DNA of 27,112 bases, from positions 1-27,112 of the forward strand of contig JAHHTE010000010.1 in assembly GCA_020024815.1 (NCBI GenBank), given 5' to 3'. The translations under genes were made by a program, and so were the position numbers. Positions 15,298 through 24,151 of this stretch are shown piece after piece; position 1 is the first letter of the stretch, and the number at the start of each line of letters is the position of its first letter. The notes below the pieces were generated by a model, which worked only from the letters and a program-made list of their open reading frames with translations, was not told the origin of the DNA and did not search any database. Origin of the DNA: Mailhella sp. (GTDB lineage Bacteria; Desulfobacterota; Desulfovibrionia; Desulfovibrionales; Desulfovibrionaceae).

Positions 15298-16737
15298 TTA
15301 AAAGCGTTGTTTTCGTTTTGATGAGGAAGGGATATTGAGTGCTGTTCGATATTTAGCAACTGTTCGTCTTGCAATATCAACACCTATTTCTTGTTTTAGA
15401 AGTTCACAAAGTTTTTCATCAGCAAGAGGATTTTTGGGGTCTTCTTTTGAAATTAATTTTTTGATAAGTGATTTTACGCTTTCAGAACCTACTTGATCGC
15501 CATCATCAGAGCTTAATGCACTATTGAAAAAGAATTTTAATTCAAATACTCCATGTGGAGTAGAAACATATTTATTTGTTGTTATACGGCTTACAGAAGA
15601 TTCATGCATATCAATATCTTCTGCAATATCTTTTAAAATAAGAGGTTTGAGTTTATCCACACCTTCTTCAAAAAAAGGTCTTTGAAATTTAACAATACTT
15701 TCCATTACCTTGTAAAGCGTACGTTTTCTTTGTTCTAGACTTTTAATAAGCCAAGAAGCAGAGGCAATTTTTTTATTGGTAAATTCTTTTGTGTCAGCAC
15801 TTATATCTTTTTTTTCTAAAAAATCATTAACACGTAAATTAGGAATATCATCATCATTCAATAGAATAACAAAATCACCATCAGACGGAAAAACATATAC
15901 ATCAGGACTAATATATAAAGGCTCACTTTCACCAAAACTTGCTCCAGGTAAAGGATCAAGTGATTGAATAATCTCAATATATTCTGTAAGTGTTTCCATA
16001 TCTAAATGGAATTTGCGTAACAGAGGTTTATATCTGTGGGTTTCTAAATCAGGTAAATGATATTTGATAAGTTCAACAAGGATAGGATCTCTATCATATT
16101 TTAATACTTCAATTTGTGTTAATAAACATTCTTCAGGGGTTCTAGCAGCAACACCAACAGGATCAAGTCTTTGAATTTTATGGAGAACTTTTTCAACGTC
16201 ATGTTCATTTGTATTACATAATGTAGCAATTTCTGTTAAATCAGCTCTAAGATAACCAGAAGAATCAAGGTTGCCAATAATTTGTTCACTTATTGCTATC
16301 TCTTGTTCTGTAATATTTGAAAGTTGTAATTGCCACATTAAATGAGCATCAAGAGAGGTTTTTTCGGCATATCTTGTTTCAAGAAAGTTATTGTCTTCAA
16401 TGGATTCGTATTCATGGTTTAAAGAAGTTTTAGGAGCACTTGAAAGTTCTCCTAAATAATCTTCCCAGTCTCCATTACTACTAACTTCCTCAAAAGAATA
16501 ACCTTCTTCTGATGTTGTTGTTTGTTTTTTTAGTTCGTCAGTAACTTGTTGATCAAAATCAGAAAGTTCAGGCGAAGATTGGACTTCCTCTAAAAAAGGA
16601 TTTTCCATAAGCTCTTGTTGAATATGTTCAGTAAGTTCAAGTCTAGACATTTGCAAAAGCTTAATTGCTTGTTGCAGTTGTGGAGACATTAGAAGTTGCT
16701 GTGTTTGCTTTAGTTGTTGTTTTAATTCTAAAGCCAT
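15298..16737 (-). CDS. rpoN: RNA polymerase sigma-54 factor
   Basis: Sigma-54 directs polymerase to -24/-12 promoters and needs an AAA+ activator to open them. The 479-residue protein has the glutamine-rich region I (LKQTQQLLMSPQLQQAIKLL at 7-26), an acidic region II, the core-binding domain, a helix-turn-helix near 383-412 (LKDIAEDIDMHESSVSRIT) and the RpoN box ARRTVAKYR at 456-464. All parts needed for function are present. The start is ATG at 16737, preceded by an AAGG-type site. Common rpoN neighbours such as lptB, hpf or ptsN are not here. Instead a carboxypeptidase follows three bases later and the divergent neighbour is the TPR/nuclease operon. Confidence 0.97.
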   Translation of the reverse strand: MALELKQQLKQTQQLLMSPQLQQAIKLLQMSRLELTEHIQQELMENPFLEEVQSSPELSDFDQQVTDELKKQTTTSEEGYSFEEVSSNGDWEDYLGELSSAPKTSLNHEYESIEDNNFLETRYAEKTSLDAHLMWQLQLSNITEQEIAISEQIIGNLDSSGYLRADLTEIATLCNTNEHDVEKVLHKIQRLDPVGVAARTPEECLLTQIEVLKYDRDPILVELIKYHLPDLETHRYKPLLRKFHLDMETLTEYIEIIQSLDPLPGASFGESEPLYISPDVYVFPSDGDFVILLNDDDIPNLRVNDFLEKKDISADTKEFTNKKIASASWLIKSLEQRKRTLYKVMESIVKFQRPFFEEGVDKLKPLILKDIAEDIDMHESSVSRITTNKYVSTPHGVFELKFFFNSALSSDDGDQVGSESVKSLIKKLISKEDPKNPLADEKLCELLKQEIGVDIARRTVAKYRTALNIPSSSKRKQRF

Positions 16738-16764
16738 ATTACCGCCTTCACGTATAAATTTGAA

Positions 16765-16782
16765 TATGCATTTCTTATGCCA
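16765..16782 (-). promoter_or_regulatory. Possible sigma-54 element upstream of rpoN
   Basis: The minus strand reads TGGCATAAGAAATGCA, which keeps the essential GG-N10-GC spacing of a -24/-12 promoter but departs from consensus at two positions (TGGCAT and ATGC). The predicted start would fall near 16756, 19 bases before the rpoN ATG. Confidence 0.4.
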
Positions 16783-16865
16783 TAATTATTTTTTTAAGGC
16801 AAGCTATCTACAAAAGAAAGTGTATATTCTAATAAAAATAATATGTTAGTAAAAAATATCTTTTA

Positions 16866-16895
16866 TTAAAACTTTTAAAACTTGCTATGTATACA
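16866..16895 (+). promoter_or_regulatory. Weak candidate promoter of the TPR/nuclease operon
   Basis: TTAAAA (16866-16871) and TATACA (16890-16895) are 18 bases apart, about 47 bases before the TPR gene. An alternative pair is TTGCTA (16882) with CAATAT (16905) at 17 bases. Neither is strong. Confidence 0.35.
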
Positions 16896-16941
16896 AAATT
16901 AGAGCAATATAGGAGAAAGTTGTTTTTATGGAGATTATTGT

Positions 16942-17532
16942 ATGGATATAGCACAAATTAGAACCCAATTAGCAACAGCAAAATCTGCTGTAAATAAAAA
17001 TGATTTAGCAGGATCTTTAAAACGTTTTATTTATGCGTTGAATGCTCTTGTAAAATTAGAAAATGTTCCTACTGATGTTCGTAGTCTTATTCGTGATATT
17101 TCAGTGGAATATAATTCTTTTACAGCAATAAAAGAAGAATTAAAAGTTAATTTTACGTATACTGCTGGGGAAGAAAAAAAACTATTAGTTACTTGTGTTA
17201 AAGTTTATGAGCATTTAACAAAAACAGCTGAAGAAGAAAAAGAAAGTTATGAAGATGCATTAGCAAGAAAAAAGAATATTGATGTAAATTTAATTGCTGC
17301 AAAAGACTTTCTTAGTCGTGGATTTGTAGAACAAGCAGATGAAGCAGTTAAAAAAGCTTTAGAAAGTTATAAAGATGAACATGCTATTTTTGCATATATT
17401 GGTAAATTATATTTAGATAGTAATTTTATTACTCGTGCAAAACATTACTATAAAAAAGCTGTTGAAGCAGAGCCAGACAATCAAACAGTTGCAAAGCAAT
17501 ATATTGAAGTAAATAAAATGCAACAAAAATAA
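16942..17532 (+). CDS. Small tetratricopeptide-repeat protein of unknown function
   Basis: The 196-residue protein has no signal peptide or membrane segment. Residues about 112-190 look like two TPR units: NLIAAKDFLSRGFVEQADEA, then an IFAYIGKLYLDSNFITRAKH-type helix pair ending KKAVEAEPDN. The N-terminal 110 residues are helical and charged, with a possible further degenerate repeat (AKSAVNKNDLAGSLKRFIYA). I do not recognise a named family. GGAG eight bases before the ATG supports the start. It is the first gene of an apparent operon: the nuclease gene starts nine bases after it and the ATPase follows. A scaffold or adaptor role for that pair is an inference from position only. Confidence 0.8.
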   Translation: MDIAQIRTQLATAKSAVNKNDLAGSLKRFIYALNALVKLENVPTDVRSLIRDISVEYNSFTAIKEELKVNFTYTAGEEKKLLVTCVKVYEHLTKTAEEEKESYEDALARKKNIDVNLIAAKDFLSRGFVEQADEAVKKALESYKDEHAIFAYIGKLYLDSNFITRAKHYYKKAVEAEPDNQTVAKQYIEVNKMQQK

Positions 17533-17541
17533 AGGGGTATT

Positions 17542-18912
17542 ATGCAACGTTTATGTTTTATTCATATTTCGGATTTGCATTTAGATAATTTTTCTTCTGT
17601 AAAAAAGGAAGAAAATTCTCTTGCAGTTCGTTTACATGAAGCTCCTTATGAAGCTTTGCAAAATTTGCTTGAGCTTTGTGAACGTTGCAATCCTCAATTT
17701 ATTGTTTTTACAGGGGATTTATATCAACATGGTTTGCTTAGTTTAAAAGCAAGAACATATTTAACAAAATTTTTCAATGCATTAGCAGAAAGCAAAATTC
17801 CTTTTTATTATGTAAAAGGAAACCATGACCATATAGGGCAAAATGATTCTTTTTTTACACAATTTCCTTATGTTTTTGTGTATCAAGATACATGGTCGTA
17901 TTTTACGTATCCTCCTAATGCCAAGCAAGGGGAAAAATGTATACGTCTTTACGGATATAGCCATAATACACGTAAAGAAAATCAAAATGTTTTGCAAAAC
18001 TTGCATGATGTTTTTGCAATTTCTCATACAGAAGAATTTGAAAATGTGCTTTTTTCTATTGGTTTATTTCATGCAACAGTAAAACAAAAAAATTCTTCTT
18101 TGGAAAAAGTAAAAAATACAGATAAGCATGTAATGGCTTTATGCTATGATGAAGAATTAAAAGAATTTCCAATAAATTATTGGGCATTAGGGCATATACA
18201 TGAACATAGTGTATTATGTGAACAGCCTTATATTGCTTATGCTGGGGCAATGCAAGCAACACGTATGGGTGAAACTGGCGAGCGTGGTGCTTTAGTTGTT
18301 ACTATTGATAATATTGAAGATAAAGAACAAATACAAATTCATACAGAATTTTGCCCATTAAGTCCTTTGGAAAGTTATGATATAGTTTTATCCTTGGGAG
18401 AAGATGAAGCATATATGGATCTTGAAGAAGTTCGTAATTTTCTCATACAGAGTTTTCAAAATGAACTTTTGGGATTAACACAAAATCCTTATTGTGTTGA
18501 TGAAGTTATTCGTATTGTTATTGATGGGCAACATTCACTTTTTCAAAAAATTAGTGCAGAGGATTTTTTAATTGAATTAGGGGAAAATCTTACAAATACA
18601 GAAATTAATCCTCGAGTACATGTAAAAAAAGTTTTTTCTTGGTTAAGGCCGTGTTTTGATTTTGTTACAGCATATAAACGTGAAGATATTTTGGGTGAAG
18701 TATTTCGTGTATTAGATACATTAAAACAAGATCCTCGTTTATTTGAAGAAATTTTAACAAAGCTTGAAAGTGAATTTAAAATAAAAAAAGAATATGAATT
18801 AGGCTTTTTCCAAAATAGTGAAATGCGAAGTGAAAATCAAATAAAGCGTTATAAAGAAAGTTTATTTCGAGCTTGCGAAAATATTATTGTTAATATTTTA
18901 GAGCCAAAATAG
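17542..18912 (+). CDS. SbcD/Mre11/YhaO-like DNA repair exonuclease
   Basis: This 456-residue calcineurin-like metallophosphoesterase belongs to the Mre11/SbcD/YhaO group. The metal-binding motifs are in order: DLHLD (D11, H13), TGD at 57-59, GNHD at 93-96, LFHATV (H177) and GHIH at 217-220. Together they should hold a two-metal centre. The C-terminal 180 residues are acidic and helical and would serve as the capping and ATPase-binding region. Such proteins are exo/endonucleases that work with a Rad50-like ATPase on DNA ends. The partner is encoded 12 bases downstream. The YhaO/YhaN subgroup fits better than canonical SbcCD because the partner has a membrane hairpin. Confidence 0.9.
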   Translation: MQRLCFIHISDLHLDNFSSVKKEENSLAVRLHEAPYEALQNLLELCERCNPQFIVFTGDLYQHGLLSLKARTYLTKFFNALAESKIPFYYVKGNHDHIGQNDSFFTQFPYVFVYQDTWSYFTYPPNAKQGEKCIRLYGYSHNTRKENQNVLQNLHDVFAISHTEEFENVLFSIGLFHATVKQKNSSLEKVKNTDKHVMALCYDEELKEFPINYWALGHIHEHSVLCEQPYIAYAGAMQATRMGETGERGALVVTIDNIEDKEQIQIHTEFCPLSPLESYDIVLSLGEDEAYMDLEEVRNFLIQSFQNELLGLTQNPYCVDEVIRIVIDGQHSLFQKISAEDFLIELGENLTNTEINPRVHVKKVFSWLRPCFDFVTAYKREDILGEVFRVLDTLKQDPRLFEEILTKLESEFKIKKEYELGFFQNSEMRSENQIKRYKESLFRACENIIVNILEPK

Positions 18913-18924
18913 TTTGGTGGTTTT

Positions 18925-21900
18925 ATGTATATAAAAGAATTACATATTGAAGAATTTGGGCCACTAGAAAATGTTCTTGTGGAAAATTTACCACAGAGTA
19001 TGGCTGTTTTTTTAGGGGATAATGAGGCTGGCAAAAGTTCTTCTATGGAATTTATCCGTACTATGTTGACGGGTATACCTAATCGCCGTGATTTATTTTA
19101 TCAATCAATGAAAAAATTCAAGGGCGGAACCATGCTTATTGATGATGAAAAGTATGGTGAAATGCTTCTAGAGAGAAAATTTTCAGCTCGTTCTAATAGA
19201 AATTTAAAAGTATTTGGAAAGAACAGAGAAAAAATAGAAAATGAAATATATTTTGATTTATTAGATCATATTTCTCAGGATGTTTATCGTTTAATTTTTG
19301 GATTTAATCTTACTGAATTACAAAATTTTTCAGCTTTTCAAGAAAATGATATTTTTGAAAATATTCTTGGGGCAAGTTATGGGTTAGGCTTAAATAACCC
19401 TGATTTTACAATACAAAAATTGCAAAATGAAATGGATTTATTGTACAAACAAAAAGGTAAAAATAGTATCTTACATAATCTTTTTGTACATTGGAAAGAA
19501 GAATTTGATCTTGCAGAAGAAGCAAAACAACGTGTTGAAAAATTTGATGAATTACAAAAAAAATTAGGAAGTGCTAAAGAATCACATAAAGAATTAGTAC
19601 AAGAAAAAGAACGTGTTCAAGCATATAAAAAAGAAATTATTCAATTATTAACTATTTGGACACAATGGAAAAAATGGGCTGATTTACAAAAAAAATTTGC
19701 ACATGTTAAAATGCTTTCTAATGGTACATTTAGTGCGTATGAAGGTGGGGCAGAAGTTTTATTTGCTAAAATTATGGAACAATGCCGCTTAAAAAAAGAA
19801 CATCTTTCTTTTCTTATGCAAGAACAACATGATTATGAAATTAAAATTAATCAGTTTAAAATTGATAATGCAATAGTTGAGCATTATCAAGAAATAAAAG
19901 ATTTATCTTTTTTAAGTTTAGATTTTACAAAACTTTTAACGGAACAGCCAATTATTGAAGTTCAAATAGAACAAGCAAAATACGTTCTTGCAACACAAAA
20001 TGCAAAATGTATTGAAAAATGGCTCTCTTTTGATAGAAAAAATAATTTTGCACATAATTTTTCTGTTGAAGAAAGTATGGCATATTTTCATAAGCTTTTT
20101 GATGAAACACAATTTTTTGAAATATGGACAGGTTTAGAAGCTAATTTGCGTGAAGCAAAAGCCCAAGTGCAAAATGCTAAAACAGCATTAGAATATGCAA
20201 AACGTGATGTTGAAAAAGCTGAATTAAAATATAAAGCTGTTTGTGAAGAAAAAGGAAATTCTTTTGATTATACCCTGCTTGTGCCACAAGCTTTAGTACA
20301 AAATAATCAAGAACAGAATTGGGAAGATTTTTTACAAGAAAATAAACAAAAAGAACAAGATTTATTAGAATTATCAGCAATTAAATGTTCTGCATTTTTA
20401 AATGCAGTGCGAGAACTTGGTTTTCATGTAAATAATGCGATTTTTGCTAAAAGTTTTACAAAAGATAATGTTGAAGAATATATTACGGAATATGTACAAT
20501 TAGCCCAAACTGTGCGGGAAATGTATCAAGAAAAAGCATGGTTAGAGGAAAAAGTGCAAGCATTTCATGTAAAATATGCAGAAATGAATGCATATATGGA
20601 AAAAGCTCAAATAGAAAAAACAGTACAGCAAGAAAAAGAAATTCAAAATAAGCAAAAAAAAGAAAAAATTTATACATTAGAAGATAATGCCTTAGCATTA
20701 TTACAACAAATAGAAGATGAAAATAAAAAGAAACAAGAAAATATTGCTAATAGGTCTTTTACAGATACATTTATAAAATATGCTAATATTCCTGCATACT
20801 TGTGTGGTGGAAGTGGGCTTTTATTATTATTTGTCCGTCTTTTTAATGATGATAATTTAGCAGAAACATTTTTAGGAAATTTACATATTCCTTTCTTTTT
20901 ACCTATTCTTTTATTAGTTCTTTGTGTTGCACAACTTCTAATGTTGCATTTTTTTGCAAATAAACCAGAAGAAAAAAATGCAGATAATTTTTATACTGAT
21001 AAACAAGAAAGCTTGTTACAGGAACTTATTGCTATTCAAAAAGACGAAGAACAATTATTACAATGTTTTTTTCCAAATGAACCAATAGAAAAAAATGAAG
21101 ATAGTAGCAACCAAGATATAGAAGAGCGTTTAGGTTTTGGAGAAGCATTAACACAAAAAATAATGGAAAAGGATAAACCAGTTTTTGAACAAGAACTTGA
21201 AAAAATAAAAGAAAAACAACAAGTTCTTTCTCATTATATAAGTTTAATTAATCAACCTGAAATTTATCAAATAGATACACAATTACAAGATGAAATTGAA
21301 TGTCTTGATAAAGAAGTTAATGCTCTTGAAGATGCAATAGTGGGCTTTTTTGAAAAATATTCTTGTAATGTGCCTGCATTTGAACATATTGCTGAATTTA
21401 TGGATAGGTTAGAAAAATTAGATCAATTTGTGCAAGAAATTAATGCTCTTACTGTTTCTGTTCGTAAATGTTATGATAATTACCAAACATTTATTGATTG
21501 GACAAAAGAAAATGTGCAAGAACTTTATGAGCAAATTAAAAATACAAATAAAGATACATATATTACTTGTCTAACTAATTATATTAATACGCAAAAAGAA
21601 AAGTATTTACAAGAAATTCAAAAAGAGCATGGAGCAATTTTTGCTGATAGTCTTGCCAGTCTAGATGAAAGTAAAGAACATTATCAAAGTGTAGTAAAAT
21701 CTGTGCAAGATAGACAAGCAAATGTTCATAAAATTTATGTGCAATGTGCTGATTTTCTTGTACAAGAAACACTATTACAAGAAAGAAGTAAACAAGATTT
21801 TATTAATGCTCTTTGCAAAGAAGAAAATGAACAAGATGTTATGGCAGGTGAATTTGCAAAAGTAAAAGCTTTTGTTGATGCTCTTTTTCATTTGCATACT

Positions 21901-23127
21901 CTTTTTGAAGAACAAGAAAAAAGAAAAGAAGAAATTTCTTCTTTAAAAGGAAAAGCAAAAGCATTTATCGAGCCATTGCGAGCAGTATTAATGCGTATTG
22001 AGTATGTTCCATCAAAACCTATTAAAGTTGATACTGATTATTTACATATCTATAAAGAATTATTAGTACATACAGAAAAAGAAATAGAAAAAAATACTCG
22101 TCGTGAACTTGTTATTCAAGAGTTGGAAAAAGTAAAAGAGCAATATCAAAATGCATTACAAGAATTAAAGAAAATTGAATTAACACTAGATAGATTATAT
22201 AAGGCTGCTGGTGTAAAAAATGAACAAGAATTAATGATTCTTTTTGGGCAATTAAAGGAAAGTGAAAAATATATACAACAAGCAATAGCTATTGAAGAAA
22301 GTTTACAAGAAATAGCAGAACCTCAATATGTTGCAAAAAGTTCTATTATGCCAAAACGTGAATATAAAGAATTAGAAAATCAACGTTTTTTACCTAATAT
22401 TTTTTATTATTTTGATGATGAGGCAAAAAAACGTTTTGAACAAACATTAGCAGAATTACAAGAAGAGGAAGATGGATTAATTGCCATTGAAAAACATATT
22501 CGAGAACTTGAGATAAAAGTAGAGGCAGAAAGTAATTTTGTGTATGAAGAAAGTCTTTCTAATGAAGCAAGTTTTAGAATGAAAAAAATAGAAGATGAAA
22601 TTAAAGATAATTATAATAAATGGTTAGAATTTTCTTTTGCAAAAGAAATTCTTTTACGTGCTAAAAAGCAATATGAAGAAACAAGTCAGCCTTTAATTGT
22701 TAAAATTGCGTCAGAATTTTTTACAAAAATTACTGATGATAAATGGCAAGGAATACGTGTTTCTTTAGAAGATAAACGTGTCTTAGTTGTTGATGAAAAT
22801 GGAACACTTTTAAATGCAGAAATGTTAAGTCAAGGAGCAAGAGAGCAATTATATTTTTCTTTGCGATTGGCTCATATAAAACACCGTGCAACAACAAAAA
22901 GAACATTGCCTATATTAATGGACGATATTCTTGTGAATTTTGATGAAAAACGGGTTAGAAATACTGCAAATTTACTTTGTGCTATGGTTGATGCAAAGGA
23001 AAATGATGAAAATAAACAACAATTTTTCTTTTATACGTGCCATGAAAAAACAGCTAAAATTATAGAGGAAATGGTAACAGGAACAAAAATTTATCATGTG
23101 CAAAATAAAAAAGTTTTTGCAATGTAA
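18925..23127 (+). CDS. SbcC/Rad50/YhaN-like ATPase with a central membrane hairpin
   Basis: The 1,400-residue protein has the Rad50 layout. An N-terminal Walker A, GDNEAGKS (31-38), precedes long coiled-coil arms. At the C-terminus come an ABC-type signature LSQGAREQLYFSLRLA (1301-1316) and Walker B LPILMDD (1328-1334). The two halves must come together to form the ATP site. Two hydrophobic helices (about 620-640 and 656-676), separated by a short loop, sit mid-way between the arms, where Rad50 and SbcC carry a CxxC zinc hook. I see no CxxC there. YhaN-type ATPases share such a membrane segment, but this protein is much longer than the roughly 960 residues I recall for YhaN. It probably tethers nuclease activity to the inner membrane. 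Start: ATG with GGTGG four bases upstream. Confidence 0.88.
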   Translation: MYIKELHIEEFGPLENVLVENLPQSMAVFLGDNEAGKSSSMEFIRTMLTGIPNRRDLFYQSMKKFKGGTMLIDDEKYGEMLLERKFSARSNRNLKVFGKNREKIENEIYFDLLDHISQDVYRLIFGFNLTELQNFSAFQENDIFENILGASYGLGLNNPDFTIQKLQNEMDLLYKQKGKNSILHNLFVHWKEEFDLAEEAKQRVEKFDELQKKLGSAKESHKELVQEKERVQAYKKEIIQLLTIWTQWKKWADLQKKFAHVKMLSNGTFSAYEGGAEVLFAKIMEQCRLKKEHLSFLMQEQHDYEIKINQFKIDNAIVEHYQEIKDLSFLSLDFTKLLTEQPIIEVQIEQAKYVLATQNAKCIEKWLSFDRKNNFAHNFSVEESMAYFHKLFDETQFFEIWTGLEANLREAKAQVQNAKTALEYAKRDVEKAELKYKAVCEEKGNSFDYTLLVPQALVQNNQEQNWEDFLQENKQKEQDLLELSAIKCSAFLNAVRELGFHVNNAIFAKSFTKDNVEEYITEYVQLAQTVREMYQEKAWLEEKVQAFHVKYAEMNAYMEKAQIEKTVQQEKEIQNKQKKEKIYTLEDNALALLQQIEDENKKKQENIANRSFTDTFIKYANIPAYLCGGSGLLLLFVRLFNDDNLAETFLGNLHIPFFLPILLLVLCVAQLLMLHFFANKPEEKNADNFYTDKQESLLQELIAIQKDEEQLLQCFFPNEPIEKNEDSSNQDIEERLGFGEALTQKIMEKDKPVFEQELEKIKEKQQVLSHYISLINQPEIYQIDTQLQDEIECLDKEVNALEDAIVGFFEKYSCNVPAFEHIAEFMDRLEKLDQFVQEINALTVSVRKCYDNYQTFIDWTKENVQELYEQIKNTNKDTYITCLTNYINTQKEKYLQEIQKEHGAIFADSLASLDESKEHYQSVVKSVQDRQANVHKIYVQCADFLVQETLLQERSKQDFINALCKEENEQDVMAGEFAKVKAFVDALFHLHTLFEEQEKRKEEISSLKGKAKAFIEPLRAVLMRIEYVPSKPIKVDTDYLHIYKELLVHTEKEIEKNTRRELVIQELEKVKEQYQNALQELKKIELTLDRLYKAAGVKNEQELMILFGQLKESEKYIQQAIAIEESLQEIAEPQYVAKSSIMPKREYKELENQRFLPNIFYYFDDEAKKRFEQTLAELQEEEDGLIAIEKHIRELEIKVEAESNFVYEESLSNEASFRMKKIEDEIKDNYNKWLEFSFAKEILLRAKKQYEETSQPLIVKIASEFFTKITDDKWQGIRVSLEDKRVLVVDENGTLLNAEMLSQGAREQLYFSLRLAHIKHRATTKRTLPILMDDILVNFDEKRVRNTANLLCAMVDAKENDENKQQFFFYTCHEKTAKIIEEMVTGTKIYHVQNKKVFAM

Positions 23128-23132
23128 TATTG

Positions 23133-23168
23133 TTTGGGAAAGAGCTTTTATAAAAGTTCTCTCCCAAA
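23133..23168. terminator. Shared hairpin terminator between convergent genes
   Basis: A 17-bp stem with one mismatch and one G-U pair (TTTGGGAAAGAGCTTTT with AAAAGTTCTCTCCCAAA) lies between the ends of the ATPase gene and the convergent methyltransferase gene. No long T-run follows, but the stem should stop or protect both transcripts. It resembles the second hairpin of the 12838-12930 repeat. Confidence 0.6.
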
Positions 23169-23225
23169 TATGTTCTAAGAATTATAATGTAAGGAAGTGA
23201 TTTAACTATAAGTATAATATATTAC

Positions 23226-24053
23226 TTACTGATTTATTTGATTAATATGAGCATTTAAAAAACGAGAAATTAAAATTGCTCCTGCTTGAGCAACATTAAG
23301 GGAATCAAATTCTCTTAAAAAAGGAATAGAAAGAGCTGTTGAACAATGATTTTGTACTCCTTGACGCACGCCTTTTTCTTCGCTACCAAGAACTAATAAA
23401 GCAGGAAAGTGTAATTTTTGTTCTGTATTGGCTTCAAAAATATTTAATCCATTTAAATCAGCATAATAAGTAGTATATCCTGATTTACTTGCAAGTTCTA
23501 CTGAACGTGCTAAATTTACTACTTCAGCAATAGGGAGTTTATCTAAACTACCAGCAGCAGAACGTTGTGCTCCAGCACCTAAAAAAGCACTATTGTGTTT
23601 TGGAACAACAAGACCTGCTGCACCTAACGCATACATGGTTCGTACTAACGTTCCTACATTACCAGGATCAAGTACATGGTCAAGGGCAACTATTAATTGT
23701 AAGGGAGCATTAAAAGCATTTTCTAGCATATCTTCAAAAGGAATATAGCTTACTTCTCGTAAACGAACGGCTATTCCTTGATGTTGGCTATTATCACAAA
23801 GTCGGCTTAAAGCTTCATCGTTTACAAGAGTATGGCGAATGGAATGTTCTTTACAAAGATTGATAATAGCAAGATTTTCTTTACCATTTTTAGCTTTACG
23901 AAGATAGAGGTGATCAATTTTTCCAGGATCGTTTTCAAGTAATTCCATAACTGGTTTTAGACCTGGCAGTATACGAGAAGAATTTTTTTTAATTTTTTGG
24001 GTTGATATTTCTTGTCTATGATGGCTATACGATGTATAATTTTTTTCCTTCAT
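23226..24053 (-). CDS. rlmB: 23S rRNA 2'-O-methyltransferase, RlmB/TrmH (SPOUT) family
   Basis: The 275-residue SpoU-family RNA ribose methyltransferase has an N-terminal substrate-binding domain (about 28-100; GLKPVMELLENDP and NSQHQGIAVR are typical of RlmB) and a trefoil-knot SAM domain. The three SPOUT motifs are clear: DPGNVGTLVRT (129-139, with N132 and R138), LGSEEKGVR (222-230) and IPFLREFDSLNVAQAGAIL (243-261). RlmB methylates G2251 in the ribosomal P loop. A related TrmH-like tRNA or rRNA specificity cannot be excluded. A basic stretch of about 25 residues precedes the first domain. It is divergent from the transglycosylase gene across 98 bases. TTGTTT-N16-TATGCT on its strand is a possible promoter. 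Confidence 0.87.
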   Translation of the reverse strand: MKEKNYTSYSHHRQEISTQKIKKNSSRILPGLKPVMELLENDPGKIDHLYLRKAKNGKENLAIINLCKEHSIRHTLVNDEALSRLCDNSQHQGIAVRLREVSYIPFEDMLENAFNAPLQLIVALDHVLDPGNVGTLVRTMYALGAAGLVVPKHNSAFLGAGAQRSAAGSLDKLPIAEVVNLARSVELASKSGYTTYYADLNGLNIFEANTEQKLHFPALLVLGSEEKGVRQGVQNHCSTALSIPFLREFDSLNVAQAGAILISRFLNAHINQINQ

Positions 24054-24151
24054 ATATATTATTTTCCTTTGATGAAGAAATTTTTTCTAGCATACTGAAA
24101 AAAGATAATAAAACAAGTCCCCATTTTGGGTAAAAAGTAAGGAGAGTGATT

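Noticed and set aside
16928..16951. Leader peptide of seven codons (MEIIVWI) before the TPR gene
   Set aside because: Its only ribosome binding site is too far upstream, and the GGAG inside it is correctly placed for the TPR start itself.
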